Shown here: positions 40,601 through 53,833 of the stretch, one piece after another
Layout of the letters: each line of letters begins with the position of its first letter
How positions within the stretch are numbered: the first letter of the stretch is position 1
Assembly (NCBI GenBank): GCA_964057225.1
Contig: OZ059899.1
Span: forward strand, 806,001-870,000
DNA from: Auanema rhodensis
Lineage: Eukaryota; Nematoda; Chromadorea; Rhabditida; Rhabditidae
Reading direction: 5' to 3'
Length of the DNA: 64,000 nt
Position numbers and translations under genes: made by a program
The notes under the pieces: model-generated
The model's database searches: none
What the model was told of the DNA's origin: nothing
The model's input: only the letters and a program-made list of their open reading frames with translations

Positions 40601-43303
40601 TCAGTTGATATCTCGGTGCATTTTTAAGCTAGCGCAAATCTGATAACACAGATCGACGCAGCTCAACAATCCGCATCGAATGCACTATACTACATTGAAA
40701 AACGCTTAATACAAAAATTAGTTATGATCGTTTGAAAAATGATGCATTAGTGTATGTTGAGTTTCCATGTACACTCAACATTGCTTCCAAAAACATTTTG
40801 ACAAAAATTTTTTCGAAAAATTTCAAGATAATTTAGCGAAAAGTAGATGTTTTTAGATTCCGTTTTTCAAGGCAAAGACGATGGACAATGTTATTCAACG
40901 AAAAAATTAATTCTTCAGGGTGAAAATCGAGGATATAAGTGTGAACTTATATCAGTTGATATCTCGGTGCTTTTTTAAGCTAGCGCAAAACTGATAACAC
41001 AGATCGACGCAGCTTAAAAATCCGCATCGAATGCACTATACTACATTGAGAAACGCTTAATACAAAAATTAGTTATGATCGTTTGAAAAATGATGCATTA
41101 GTGTATGTTGAGTTTCCATGTACACTCAACATTGCTTCCAAAAACATTTTGACAAAAATTTTTTCGAAAAATTTCAAAATAATTTAGCGAAAAGTAGATG
41201 TTTTTAGATTCCGTTTTTCAAGGCAAAGACGATGGACAATGTTATTCAACGAAAAAATTAATTCTTCAGGGTGAAAATCGAGGATATAAGTGGGAACTTA
41301 TATCAGTTGATATCTCGGTGCTTTTTTAAGCTAGCGCAAAACTGATAACACAGATCGACGCAGCTTAAAAATCCGCATCGAATGCACTATACTACATTGA
41401 GAAACGCTTAATACAAAAATTAGTTATGATCGTTTGAAAAATGATGCATTAGTGTATGTTGAGTTTCCATGTACACTCAACATTGCTTCCAAAAACATTT
41501 TGACAAAAATTTTTTCGAAAAATTTCAAAATAATTTAGCAAAAAGTAGATGTTTTTAGATTCCGTTTTTCAAGGCAAAGACGATGGACAATGTTATTCAA
41601 CGAAAAAATTAATTCTTCAGGGTGAAAATCGAGGATATAAGTGGGAACTTATATCAGTTGATATCTCGGTGCTTTTTTAAGCTAGCGCAAAACTGATAAC
41701 ACAGATCGACGCAGCTTAAAAATCCGCATCGAATGCACTATACTACATTGAGAAACGCTTAATACAAAAATTAGTTATGATCGTTTGAAAAATGATGCAT
41801 TAGTGTATGTTGAGTTTCCATGTACACTCAACATTGCTTCCAAAAACATTTTGACAAAAATTTTTTCGAAAAATTTCAAAATAATTTAGCAAAAAGTAGA
41901 TGTTTTTAGATTCCTTTTTTCAAGGCAAAGACGATCGACAATGTTATTCAACGAAAAAATTAATTCTTCAGGGTGAAAATCGAGGATATATGTGTGAACT
42001 CATATCAGTTGATATCTCGGTGCATTTTTAAGCTAGCGCAAATCTGATAACACAGATCGACGCAGCTCAACAATCCGCATCGAATGCACTATACTACATT
42101 GAGAAACGCTTAATACAAAAATTAGTTATGATCGTTTGAAAAATGATGCATTAGTGTATGTTGAGTTTCCATGTACACTCAACATTGCTTCCAAAAACAT
42201 TTTGACAAAAATTTTTTCGAAAAATTTCAAGATAATTTAGCGAAAAGTAGATGTTTTTAGATTCCGTTTTTCAAGGCAAAGACGATGGACAATGTTATTC
42301 AACGAAAAAATTAATTCTTCAGGGTGAAAATCGAGGATATAAGTGTGAACTTATATCAGTTGATATCTCGGTGCTTTTTTAAGCTAGCGCAAAACTGATA
42401 ACACAGATCGACGCAGCTTAAAAATCCGCATCGAATGCACTATACTACATTGAGAAACGCTTAATACAAAAATTAGTTATGATCGTTTGAAAAATGATGC
42501 ATTAGTGTATGTTGAGTTTCCATGTACACTCAACATTGCTTCCAAAAACATTTTGACAAAAATTTTTTCGAAAAATTTCAAGATAATTTAGCGAAAAGTA
42601 GATGTTTTTAGATTCCGTTTTTCAAGGCAAAGACGATGGACAATGTTATTCAACGAAAAAATTAATTCTTCAGGGTGAAAATCGAGGATATAAGTGTGAA
42701 CTTATATCAGTTGATATCTCGGTGCTTTTTTAAGCTAGCGCAAATCTGATAACACAGATCGACGCAGCTTAAAAATCCGCATCGAATGCACTATACTACA
42801 TTGAGAAACGCTTAATACAAAAATTAGTTATGATCGTTTGAAAAATGATGCATTAGTGTATGTTGAGTTTCCATGTACACTCAACATTGCTTCCAAAAAC
42901 ATTTTGACAAAAATTTTTTCGAAAAATTTCAAAATAATTTAGCGAAAAGTAGATGTTTTTAGATTCCGTTTTTCAAGGCAAAGACGATGGACAAGGTTAT
43001 TCAACGAAAAAATTAATTCTTCAGGGTGAAAATCGAGGATATATGTGTGAACTCATATCAGTTGATATCTCGGTGCATTTTTAAGCTAGCGCAAATCTGA
43101 TAACACAGATCGACGCAGCTCAACAATCCGCATCGAATGCACTATACTACATTGAGAAACGCTTAATACAAAAATTAGTTATGATTGTTTGAAAAATGAT
43201 GCATTAGTGTATGTTGAGTTTCCATGTACACTCAACATTGCTTCCAAAAACATTTTGACAAAAATTTTTTCGAAAAATTTCAAGATAATTTAGCAAAAAG
43301 TAG
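37688..43303 (+). repeat. Domain II, first part (sixteen monomers)
   Basis: Monomer types change abruptly here. New diagnostic combinations are: rel 16 T with rel 37 C (a PvuI site, CGATCG), rel 92 T with rel 102 C, and rel 172 C; and, in other monomers, rel 96 G (GGGA loop), rel 144 A and rel 169 T. The 79-codon frame survives only at 38,390. The PvuI-type monomers at 40,496 and 41,900 are 1,404 bp apart. A three-monomer block at 39,092-40,144 recurs at 42,251-43,303, offset 3,159 bp (nine monomers), tracked by the GACAAGG marker at 39,831 and 42,990. The earliest monomers carry private marks: GGTAAAAATC in the 37,688 copy, GCGCTA near 38,227 and CAAGAAT near 38,260. Confidence 0.8.
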
Positions 43304-46111
43304 ATGTTTTTAGATTCCGTTTTTCAAGGCAAAGACGATGGACAATGTTATTCAACGAAAAAATTAATTCTTCAGGGTGAAAATCGAGGATATAAGTGTG
43401 AACTTATATCAGTTGATATCTCGGTGCATTTTCAAGCTAGCGCAAATCTGATAACACAGATCGACGCAGCTCAAAAATCCGCATCGAATGCACTATACTA
43501 CATTGAGAAACGCTTAATACAAAAATTAGTTATGATCGTTTGAAAAATGATGCATTAGTGTATGTTGAGTTTCCATGTACACTCAACATTGCTTCCAAAA
43601 ACATTTTGACAAAAATTTTTTCGAAAAATTTCAAAATAATTTAGCGAAAAGTAGATGTTTTTAGATTCCGTTTTTCAAGGCAAAGACGATGGACAATGTT
43701 ATTCAACGAAAAAATTAATTCTTCAGGGTGAAAATCGAGGATATAAGTGGGAACTTATATCAGTTGATATCTCGGTGCTTTTTTAAGCTAGCGCAAAACT
43801 GATAACACAGATCGACGCAGCTTAAAAATCCGCATCGAATGCACTATACTACATTGAGAAACGCTTAATACAAAAATTAGTTATGATCGTTTGAAAAATG
43901 ATGCATTAGTGTATGTTGAGTTTCCATGTACACTCAACATTGCTTCCAAAAACATTTTGACAAAAATTTTTTCGAAAAATTTCAAAATAATTTAGCAAAA
44001 AGTAGATGTTTTTAGATTCCTTTTTTCAAGGCAAAGACGATCGACAATGTTATTCAACGAAAAAATTAATTCTTCAGGGTGAAAATCGAGGATATATGTG
44101 TGAACTCATATCAGTTGATATCTCGGTGCATTTTTAAGCTAGCGCAAATCTGATAACACAGATCGACGCAGCTCAACAATCCGCATCGAATGCACTATAC
44201 TACATTGAGAAACGCTTAATACAAAAATTAGTTATGATCGTTTGAAAAATGATGCATTAGTGTATGTTGAGTTTCCATGTACACTCAACATTGCTTCCAA
44301 AAACATTTTGACAAAAATTTTTTCGAAAAATTTCAAAATAATTTAGCAAAAAGTAGATGTTTTTAGATTCCTTTTTTCAAGGCAAAGACGATGGACAATG
44401 TTATTCAACGAAAAAATTAATTCTTCAGGGTGAAAATCGAGGATATAAGTGTGAACTTATATCAGTTGATATCTCGGTGCTTTTTTAAGCTAGCGCAAAA
44501 CTGATAACACAGATCGACGCAGCTTAAAAATCCACATCGAATGCACTATACTACATTGAGAAACGCTTAATACAAAAATTAGTTATGATCGTTTGAAAAA
44601 TGATGCATTAGTGTATGTTGAGTTTCCATGTACACTCAACATTGCTTCCAAAAACATTTTGACAAAAATTTTTTCGAAAAATTTCAAAATAATTTAGCAA
44701 AAAGTAGATGTTTTTAGATTCCTTTTTTCAAGGCAAAGACGATCGACAATGTTATTCAACGAAAAAATTAATTCTTCAGGGTGAAAATCGAGGATATATG
44801 TGTGAACTCATATCAGTTGATATCTCGGTGCATTTTTAAGCTAGCGCAAATCTGATAACACAGATCGACGCAGCTCAACAATCCGCATCGAATGCACTAT
44901 ACTACATTGAGAAACGCTTAATACAAAAATTAGTTATGATCGTTTGAAAAATGATGCATTAGTGTATGTTGAGTTTCCATGTACACTCAACATTGCTTCC
45001 AAAAACATTTTGACAAAAATTTTTTCGAAAAATTTCAAGATAATTTAGCGAAAAGTAGATGTTTTTAGATTCCGTTTTTCAAGGCAAAGACGATGGACAA
45101 TGTTATTCAACGAAAAAATTAATTCTTCAGGGTGAAAATCGAGGATATAAGTGTGAACTTATATCAGTTGATATCTCGGTGCTTTTTTAAGCTAGCGCAA
45201 ATCTGATAACACAGATCGACGCAGCTTAAAAATCCGCATCGAATGCACTATACTACATTGAGAAACGCTTAATACAAAAATTAGTTATGATCGTTTGAAA
45301 AATGATGCATTAGTGTATGTTGAGTTTCCATGTACACTCAACATTGCTTCCAAAAACATTTTGACAAAAATTTTTTCGAAAAATTTCAAAATAATTTAGC
45401 GAAAAGTAGATGTTTTTAGATTCCGTTTTTCAAGGCAAAGACGATGGACAAGGTTATTCAACGAAAAAATTAATTCTTCAGGGTGAAAATCGAGGATATA
45501 AGTGGGAACTTATATCAGTTGATATCTCGGTGCTTTTTTAAGCTAGCGCAAAACTGATAACACAGATCGACGCAGCTTAAAAATCCGCATCGAATGCACT
45601 ATACTACATTGAGAAACGCTTAATACAAAAATTAGTTATGATCGTTTGAAAAATGATGCATTAGTGTATGTTGAGTTTCCATGTACACTCAACATTGCTT
45701 CCAAAAACATTTTGACAAAAATTTTTTCGAAAAATTTCAAAATAATTTAGCAAAAAGTAGATGTTTTTAGATTCCTTTTTTCAAGGCAAAGACGATGGAC
45801 AATGTTATTCAACGAAAAAATTAATTCTTCAGGGTGAAAATCGAGGATTTATGTGTGAACTCATATCAGTTGATATCTCGGTGCATTTTTAAGCTAGCGC
45901 AAATCTGATAACACAGATCGACGCAGCTCAACAATCCGCATCGAATGCACTATACTACATTGAGAAACGCTTAATACAAAAATTAGTTATGATCGTTTGA
46001 AAAATGATGCATTAGTGTATGTTGAGTTTCCATGTACACTCAACATTGCTTCCAAAAACATTTTGACAAAAATTTTTTCGAAAAATTTCAAGATAATTTA
46101 GCGAAAAGTAG
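43304..46111 (+). repeat. Higher-order repeat B, partial upstream copy
   Basis: The monomers from 43,655 to 46,111 follow the same order as 48,569-51,025, exactly 4,914 bp downstream. The GGATTT marker is at 45,845 and 50,759, and GACAAGG at 45,447 and 50,361. The monomer at 43,304 keeps the 79-codon frame and has no counterpart at that place in the full unit. The 43,655 monomer differs from 48,569 at its 5' end (rel 16 G rather than T), so the homology boundary probably lies inside it. Confidence 0.82.
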
Positions 46112-49100
46112 ATGTTTTTAGATTCCGTTTTTCAAGGCAAAGACGATGGACAATGTTATTCAACGAAAAAATTAATTCTTCAGGGTGAAAATCGAGGATA
46201 TAAGTGTGAACATATATCAGTTGATATCTCGGTGCATTTTCAAGCTAGCGCAAATCTCATAACACAGATCGACGCAGCTCAACAATCCGCATCGAATGCA
46301 CTATACTACATTGAGAAACGCTTAATACAAAAATTAGTTATGATCGTTTGAAAAATGATGCATTAGTGTATGTTGAGTTTCCATGTACACTCAACATTGC
46401 TTCCAAAAACATTTTGACAAAAATTTTTTCGAAAAATTTCAAGATAATTTAGCGAAAAGTAGATGTTTTTAGATTCCGTTTTTCAAGGCAAAGACGATGG
46501 ACAATGTTATTCAACGAAAAAATTAATTCTTCAGGGTGAAAATCGAGGATATAAGTGTGAACTTATATCAGTTGATATCTCGGTGCTTTTTTAAGCTAGC
46601 GCAAAACTGATAACACAGATCGACGCAGCTTAAAAATCCACATCGAATGCACTATACTACATTGAGAAACGCTTAATACAAAAATTAGTTATGATCGTTT
46701 GAAAAATGATGCATTAGTGTATGTTGAGTTTCCATGTACACTCAACATTGCTTCCAAAAACATTTTGACAAAAATTTTTTCGAAAAATTTCAAAATAATT
46801 TAGCAAAAAGTAGATGTTTTTAGATTCCTTTTTTCAAGGCAAAGACGATCGACAATGTTATTCAACGAAAAAATTAATTCTTCAGGGTGAAAATCGAGGA
46901 TATATGTGTGAACTCATATCAGTTGATATCTCGGTGCATTTTTAAGCTAGCGCAAATCTGATAACACAGATCGACGCAGCTCAACAATCCGCATCGAATG
47001 CACTATACTACATTGAGAAACGCTTAATACAAAAATTAGTTATGATCGTTTGAAAAATGATGCATTAGTGTATGTTGAGTTTCCATGTACACTCAACATT
47101 GCTTCCAAAAACATTTTGACAAAAATTTTTTCGAAAAATTTCAAGATAATTTAGCGAAAAGTAGATGTTTTTAGATTCCGTTTTTCAAGGCAAAGACGAT
47201 GGACAATGTTATTCAACGAAAAAATTAATTCTTCAGGGTGAAAATCGAGGATATAAGTGTGAACTTATATCAGTTGATATCTCGGTGCTTTTTTAAGCTA
47301 GCGCAAATCTGATAACACAGATCGACGCAGCTTAAAAATCCGCATCGAATGCACTATACTACATTGAGAAACGCTTAATACAAAAATTAGTTATGATCGT
47401 TTGAAAAATGATGCATTAGTGTATGTTGAGTTTCCATGTACACTCAACATTGCTTCCAAAAACATTTTGACAAAAATTTTTTCGAAAAATTTCAAAATAA
47501 TTTAGCGAAAAGTAGATGTTTTTAGATTCCGTTTTTCAAGGCAAAGACGATGGACAAGGTTATTCAACGAAAAAATTAATTCTTCAGGGTGAAAATCGAG
47601 GATATAAGTGGGAACTTATATCAGTTGATATCTCGGTGCTTTTTTAAGCTAGCGCAAAACTGATAACACAGATCGACGCAGCTTAAAAATCCGCATCGAA
47701 TGCACTATACTACATTGAGAAACGCTTAATACAAAAATTAGTTATGATCGTTTGAAAAATGATGCATTAGTGTATGTTGAGTTTCCATGTACACTCAACA
47801 TTGCTTCCAAAAACATTTTGACAAAAATTTTTTCGAAAAATTTCAAAATAATTTAGCGAAAAGTAGATGTTTTTAGATTCCGTTTTTCAAGGCAAAGACG
47901 ATGGACAATGTTATTCAACGAAAAAATTAATTCTTCAGGGTGAAAATCGAGGATATAAGTGGGAACTTATATCAGTTGATATCTCGGTGCTTTTTTAAGC
48001 TAGCGCAAAACTGATAACACAGATCGACGCAGCTTAAAAATCCGCATCGAATGCACTATACTACATTGAGAAACGCTTAATACAAAAATTAGTTATGATC
48101 GTTTGAAAAATGATGCATTAGTGTATGTTGAGTTTCCATGTACACTCAACATTGCTTCCAAAAACATTTTGACAAAAATTTTTTCGAAAAATTTCAAAAT
48201 AATTTAGCAAAAAGTAGATGTTTTTAGATTCCTTTTTTCAAGGCAAAGACGATGGACAATGTTATTCAACGAAAAAATTAATTCTTCAGGGTGAAAATCG
48301 AGGATTTATGTGTGAACTCATATCAGTTGATATCTCGGTGCATTTTTAAGCTAGCGCAAATCTGATAACACAGATCGACGCAGCTTAAAAATCCGCATCG
48401 AATGCACTATACTACATTGAGAAACGCTTAATACAAAAATTAGTTATGATCGTTTGAAAAATGATGCATTAGTGTATGTTGAGTTTCCATGTACACTCAA
48501 CATTGCTTCCAAAAACATTTTGACAAAAATTTTTTCGAAAAATTTCAAAATAATTTAGCAAAAAGTAGATGTTTTTAGATTCCTTTTTTCAAGGCAAAGA
48601 CGATGGACAATGTTATTCAACGAAAAAATTAATTCTTCAGGGTGAAAATCGAGGATATAAGTGGGAACTTATATCAGTTGATATCTCGGTGCTTTTTTAA
48701 GCTAGCGCAAAACTGATAACACAGATCGACGCAGCTTAAAAATCCGCATCGAATGCACTATACTACATTGAGAAACGCTTAATACAAAAATTAGTTATGA
48801 TCGTTTGAAAAATGATGCATTAGTGTATGTTGAGTTTCCATGTACACTCAACATTGCTTCCAAAAACATTTTGACAAAAATTTTTTCGAAAAATTTCAAA
48901 ATAATTTAGCAAAAAGTAGATGTTTTTAGATTCCTTTTTTCAAGGCAAAGACGATCGACAATGTTATTCAACGAAAAAATTAATTCTTCAGGGTGAAAAT
49001 CGAGGATATATGTGTGAACTCATATCAGTTGATATCTCGGTGCATTTTTAAGCTAGCGCAAATCTGATAACACAGATCGACGCAGCTCAACAATCCGCAT

Positions 49101-51025
49101 CGAATGCACTATACTACATTGAGAAACGCTTAATACAAAAATTAGTTATGATCGTTTGAAAAATGATGCATTAGTGTATGTTGAGTTTCCATGTACACTC
49201 AACATTGCTTCCAAAAACATTTTGACAAAAATTTTTTCGAAAAATTTCAAAATAATTTAGCAAAAAGTAGATGTTTTTAGATTCCTTTTTTCAAGGCAAA
49301 GACGATGGACAATGTTATTCAACGAAAAAATTAATTCTTCAGGGTGAAAATCGAGGATATAAGTGTGAACTTATATCAGTTGATATCTCGGTGCTTTTTT
49401 AAGCTAGCGCAAAACTGATAACACAGATCGACGCAGCTTAAAAATCCACATCGAATGCACTATACTACATTGAGAAACGCTTAATACAAAAATTAGTTAT
49501 GATCGTTTGAAAAATGATGCATTAGTGTATGTTGAGTTTCCATGTACACTCAACATTGCTTCCAAAAACATTTTGACAAAAATTTTTTCGAAAAATTTCA
49601 AAATAATTTAGCAAAAAGTAGATGTTTTTAGATTCCTTTTTTCAAGGCAAAGACGATCGACAATGTTATTCAACGAAAAAATTAATTCTTCAGGGTGAAA
49701 ATCGAGGATATATGTGTGAACTCATATCAGTTGATATCTCGGTGCATTTTTAAGCTAGCGCAAATCTGATAACACAGATCGACGCAGCTCAACAATCCGC
49801 ATCGAATGCACTATACTACATTGAGAAACGCTTAATACAAAAATTAGTTATGATCGTTTGAAAAATGATGCATTAGTGTATGTTGAGTTTCCATGTACAC
49901 TCAACATTGCTTCCAAAAACATTTTGACAAAAATTTTTTCGAAAAATTTCAAGATAATTTAGCGAAAAGTAGATGTTTTTAGATTCCGTTTTTCAAGGCA
50001 AAGACGATGGACAATGTTATTCAACGAAAAAATTAATTCTTCAGGGTGAAAATCGAGGATATAAGTGTGAACTTATATCAGTTGATATCTCGGTGCTTTT
50101 TTAAGCTAGCGCAAATCTGATAACACAGATCGACGCAGCTTAAAAATCCGCATCGAATGCACTATACTACATTGAGAAACGCTTAATACAAAAATTAGTT
50201 ATGATCGTTTGAAAAATGATGCATTAGTGTATGTTGAGTTTCCATGTACACTCAACATTGCTTCCAAAAACATTTTGACAAAAATTTTTTCGAAAAATTT
50301 CAAAATAATTTAGCGAAAAGTAGATGTTTTTAGATTCCGTTTTTCAAGGCAAAGACGATGGACAAGGTTATTCAACGAAAAAATTAATTCTTCAGGGTGA
50401 AAATCGAGGATATAAGTGGGAACTTATATCAGTTGATATCTCGGTGCTTTTTTAAGCTAGCGCAAAACTGATAACACAGATCGACGCAGCTTAAAAATCC
50501 GCATCGAATGCACTATACTACATTGAGAAACGCTTAATACAAAAATTAGTTATGATCGTTTGAAAAATGATGCATTAGTGTATGTTGAGTTTCCATGTAC
50601 ACTCAACATTGCTTCCAAAAACATTTTGACAAAAATTTTTTCGAAAAATTTCAAAATAATTTAGCAAAAAGTAGATGTTTTTAGATTCCTTTTTTCAAGG
50701 CAAAGACGATGGACAATGTTATTCAACGAAAAAATTAATTCTTCAGGGTGAAAATCGAGGATTTATGTGTGAACTCATATCAGTTGATATCTCGGTGCAT
50801 TTTTAAGCTAGCGCAAATCTGATAACACAGATCGACGCAGCTCAACAATCCGCATCGAATGCACTATACTACATTGAGACACGCTTAATACAAAAATTAG
50901 TTATGATCGTTTGAAAAATGATGCATTAGTGTATGTTGAGTTTCCATGTACACTCAACATTGCTTCCAAAAACATTTTGACAAAAATTTTTTCGAAAAAT
51001 TTCAAGATAATTTAGCGAAAAGTAG
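46112..51025 (+). repeat. Higher-order repeat B, full unit (14 monomers, 4,914 bp)
   Basis: The unit starts with a distinctive open monomer (GAACATATATC at rel 98-107, AAATCTCATAAC, CTCAACAAT) that reappears at 51,026, exactly 14 x 351 bp on. Within it, two half-units of seven monomers resemble each other. The block of PvuI type, AAATCTG type and GACAAGG type occurs at 46,814-47,866 and again at 49,622-50,674, and the GGATTT type at 48,218 and 50,675. A 2,808-bp or 2,457-bp sub-periodicity thus underlies the 14-mer. The monomer at 50,675 has a private GAGACACG change. Only the first monomer of the fourteen keeps the 79-codon frame. Confidence 0.85.
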
Positions 51026-53833
51026 ATGTTTTTAGATTCCGTTTTTCAAGGCAAAGACGATGGACAATGTTATTCAACGAAAAAATTAATTCTTCAGGGT
51101 GAAAATCGAGGATATAAGTGTGAACATATATCAGTTGATATCTCGGTGCATTTTCAAGCTAGCGCAAATCTCATAACACAGATCGACGCAGCTCAACAAT
51201 CCGCATCGAATGCACTATACTACATTGAGAAACGCTTAATACAAAAATTAGTTATGATCGTTTGAAAAATGATGCATTAGTGTATGTTGAGTTTCCATGT
51301 ACACTCAACATTGCTTCCAAAAACATTTTGACAAAAATTTTTTCGAAAAATTTCAAGATAATTTAGCGAAAAGTAGATGTTTTTAGATTCCGTTTTTCAA
51401 GGCAAAGACGATGGACAATGTTATTCAACGAAAAAATTAATTCTTCAGGGTGAAAATCGAGGATATAAGTGTGAACTTATATCAGTTGATATCTCGGTGC
51501 TTTTTTAAGCTAGCGCAAAACTGATAACACAGATCGACGCAGCTTAAAAATCCACATCGAATGCACTATACTACATTGAGAAACGCTTAATACAAAAATT
51601 AGTTATGATCGTTTGAAAAATGATGCATTAGTGTATGTTGAGTTTCCATGTACACTCAACATTGCTTCCAAAAACATTTTGACAAAAATTTTTTCGAAAA
51701 ATTTCAAAATAATTTAGCAAAAAGTAGATGTTTTTAGATTCCTTTTTTCAAGGCAAAGACGATCGACAATGTTATTCAACGAAAAAATTAATTCTTCAGG
51801 GTGAAAATCGAGGATATAAGTGTGAACTTATATCAGTTGATATCTCGGTGCTTTTTTAAGCTAGCGCAAAACTGATAACACAGATCGACGCAGCTTAAAA
51901 ATCCACATCGAATGCACTATACTACATTGAGAAACGCTTAATACAAAAATTAGTTATGATCGTTTGAAAAATGATGCATTAGTGTATGTTGAGTTTCCAT
52001 GTACACTCAACATTGCTTCCAAAAACATTTTGACAAAAATTTTTTCGAAAAATTTCAAAATAATTTAGCAAAAAGTAGATGTTTTTAGATTCCTTTTTTC
52101 AAGGCAAAGACGATCGACAATGTTATTCAACGAAAAAATTAATTCTTCAGGGTGAAAATCGAGGATATATGTGTGAACTCATATCAGTTGATATCTCGGT
52201 GCATTTTTAAGCTAGCGCAAATCTGATAACACAGATCGACGCAGCTCAACAATCCGCATCGAATGCACTATACTACATTGAGAAACGCTTAATACAAAAA
52301 TTAGTTATGATCGTTTGAAAAATGATGCATTAGTGTATGTTGAGTTTCCATGTACACTCAACATTGCTTCCAAAAACATTTTGACAAAAATTTTTTCGAA
52401 AAATTTCAAGATAATTTAGCGAAAAGTAGATGTTTTTAGATTCCGTTTTTCAAGGCAAAGACGATGGACAATGTTATTCAACGAAAAAATTAATTCTTCA
52501 GGGTGAAAATCGAGGATATAAGTGTGAACTTATATCAGTTGATATCTCGGTGCTTTTTTAAGCTAGCGCAAATCTGATAACACAGATCGACGCAGCTTAA
52601 AAATCCGCATCGAATGCACTATACTACATTGAGAAACGCTTAATACAAAAATTAGTTATGATCGTTTGAAAAATGATGCATTAGTGTATGTTGAGTTTCC
52701 ATGTACACTCAACATTGCTTCCAAAAACATTTTGACAAAAATTTTTTCGAAAAATTTCAAAATAATTTAGCGAAAAGTAGATGTTTTTAGATTCCGTTTT
52801 TCAAGGCAAAGACGATGGACAAGGTTATTCAACGAAAAAATTAATTCTTCAGGGTGAAAATCGAGGATATAAGTGGGAACTTATATCAGTTGATATCTCG
52901 GTGCTTTTTTAAGCTAGCGCAAAACTGATAACACAGATCGACGCAGCTTAAAAATCCGCATCGAATGCACTATACTACATTGAGAAACGCTTAATACAAA
53001 AATTAGTTATGATCGTTTGAAAAATGATGCATTAGTGTATGTTGAGTTTCCATGTACACTCAACATTGCTTCCAAAAACATTTTGACAAAAATTTTTTCG
53101 AAAAATTTCAAAATAATTTAGCGAAAAGTAGATGTTTTTAGATTCCGTTTTTCAAGGCAAAGACGATGGACAATGTTATTCAACGAAAAAATTAATTCTT
53201 CAGGGTGAAAATCGAGGATATAAGTGGGAACTTATATCAGTTGATATCTCGGTGCTTTTTTAAGCTAGCGCAAAACTGATAACACAGATCGACGCAGCTT
53301 AAAAATCCGCATCGAATGCACTATACTACAGTGAGAAACGCTTAATACAAAAATTAGTTATGATCGTTTGAAAAATGATGCATTAGTGTATGTTGAGTTT
53401 CCATGTACACTCAACATTGCTTCCAAAAACATTTTGACAAAAATTTTTTCGAAAAATTTCAAAATAATTTAGCAAAAAGTAGATGTTTTTAGATTCCTTT
53501 TTTCAAGGCAAAGACGATGGACAATGTTATTCAACGAAAAAATTAATTCTTCAGGGTGAAAATCGAGGATTTATGTGTGAACTCATATCAGTTGATATCT
53601 CGGTGCATTTTTAAGCTAGCGCAAATCTGATAACACAGATCGACGCAGCTCAACAATCCGCATCGAATGCACTATACTACATTGAGAAACGCTTAATACA
53701 AAAATTAGTTATGATCGTTTGAAAAATGATGCATTAGTGTATGTTGAGTTTCCATGTACACTCAACATTGCTTCCAAAAACATTTTGACAAAAATTTTTT
53801 CGAAAAATTTCAAGATAATTTAGCGAAAAGTAG
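51026..53833 (+). repeat. Higher-order repeat B, second copy, truncated and with an added monomer
   Basis: Order matches the first seven monomers of the full unit (46,112-48,568) except for one extra monomer at 51,728. After the GGATTT-type monomer at 53,483 the order departs from the full unit. A related starting monomer (GAACATATATC, but with rel 172 A and GATAAC) comes at 53,834. A private CAGTGAG change is seen near 53,331. This marks the end of the visible 4.9-kb periodicity. Confidence 0.8.
51728..52078 (+). repeat. Chimeric monomer from intramonomer unequal exchange
   Basis: The 5' part has rel 16 T and rel 37 C (PvuI site), as in the type that follows it at 52,079. From rel 92 on it has the bases of the preceding monomer at 51,377: unshifted hairpin, CTTTTTTAAG, rel 144 A, CTTAAAAAT and CCACATCG. 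The exchange must lie between rel 37 and rel 92. In the full unit the corresponding monomers (46,463 and 46,814) are adjacent with no chimera between, so this is a one-monomer gain by out-of-register crossover. Confidence 0.85.
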
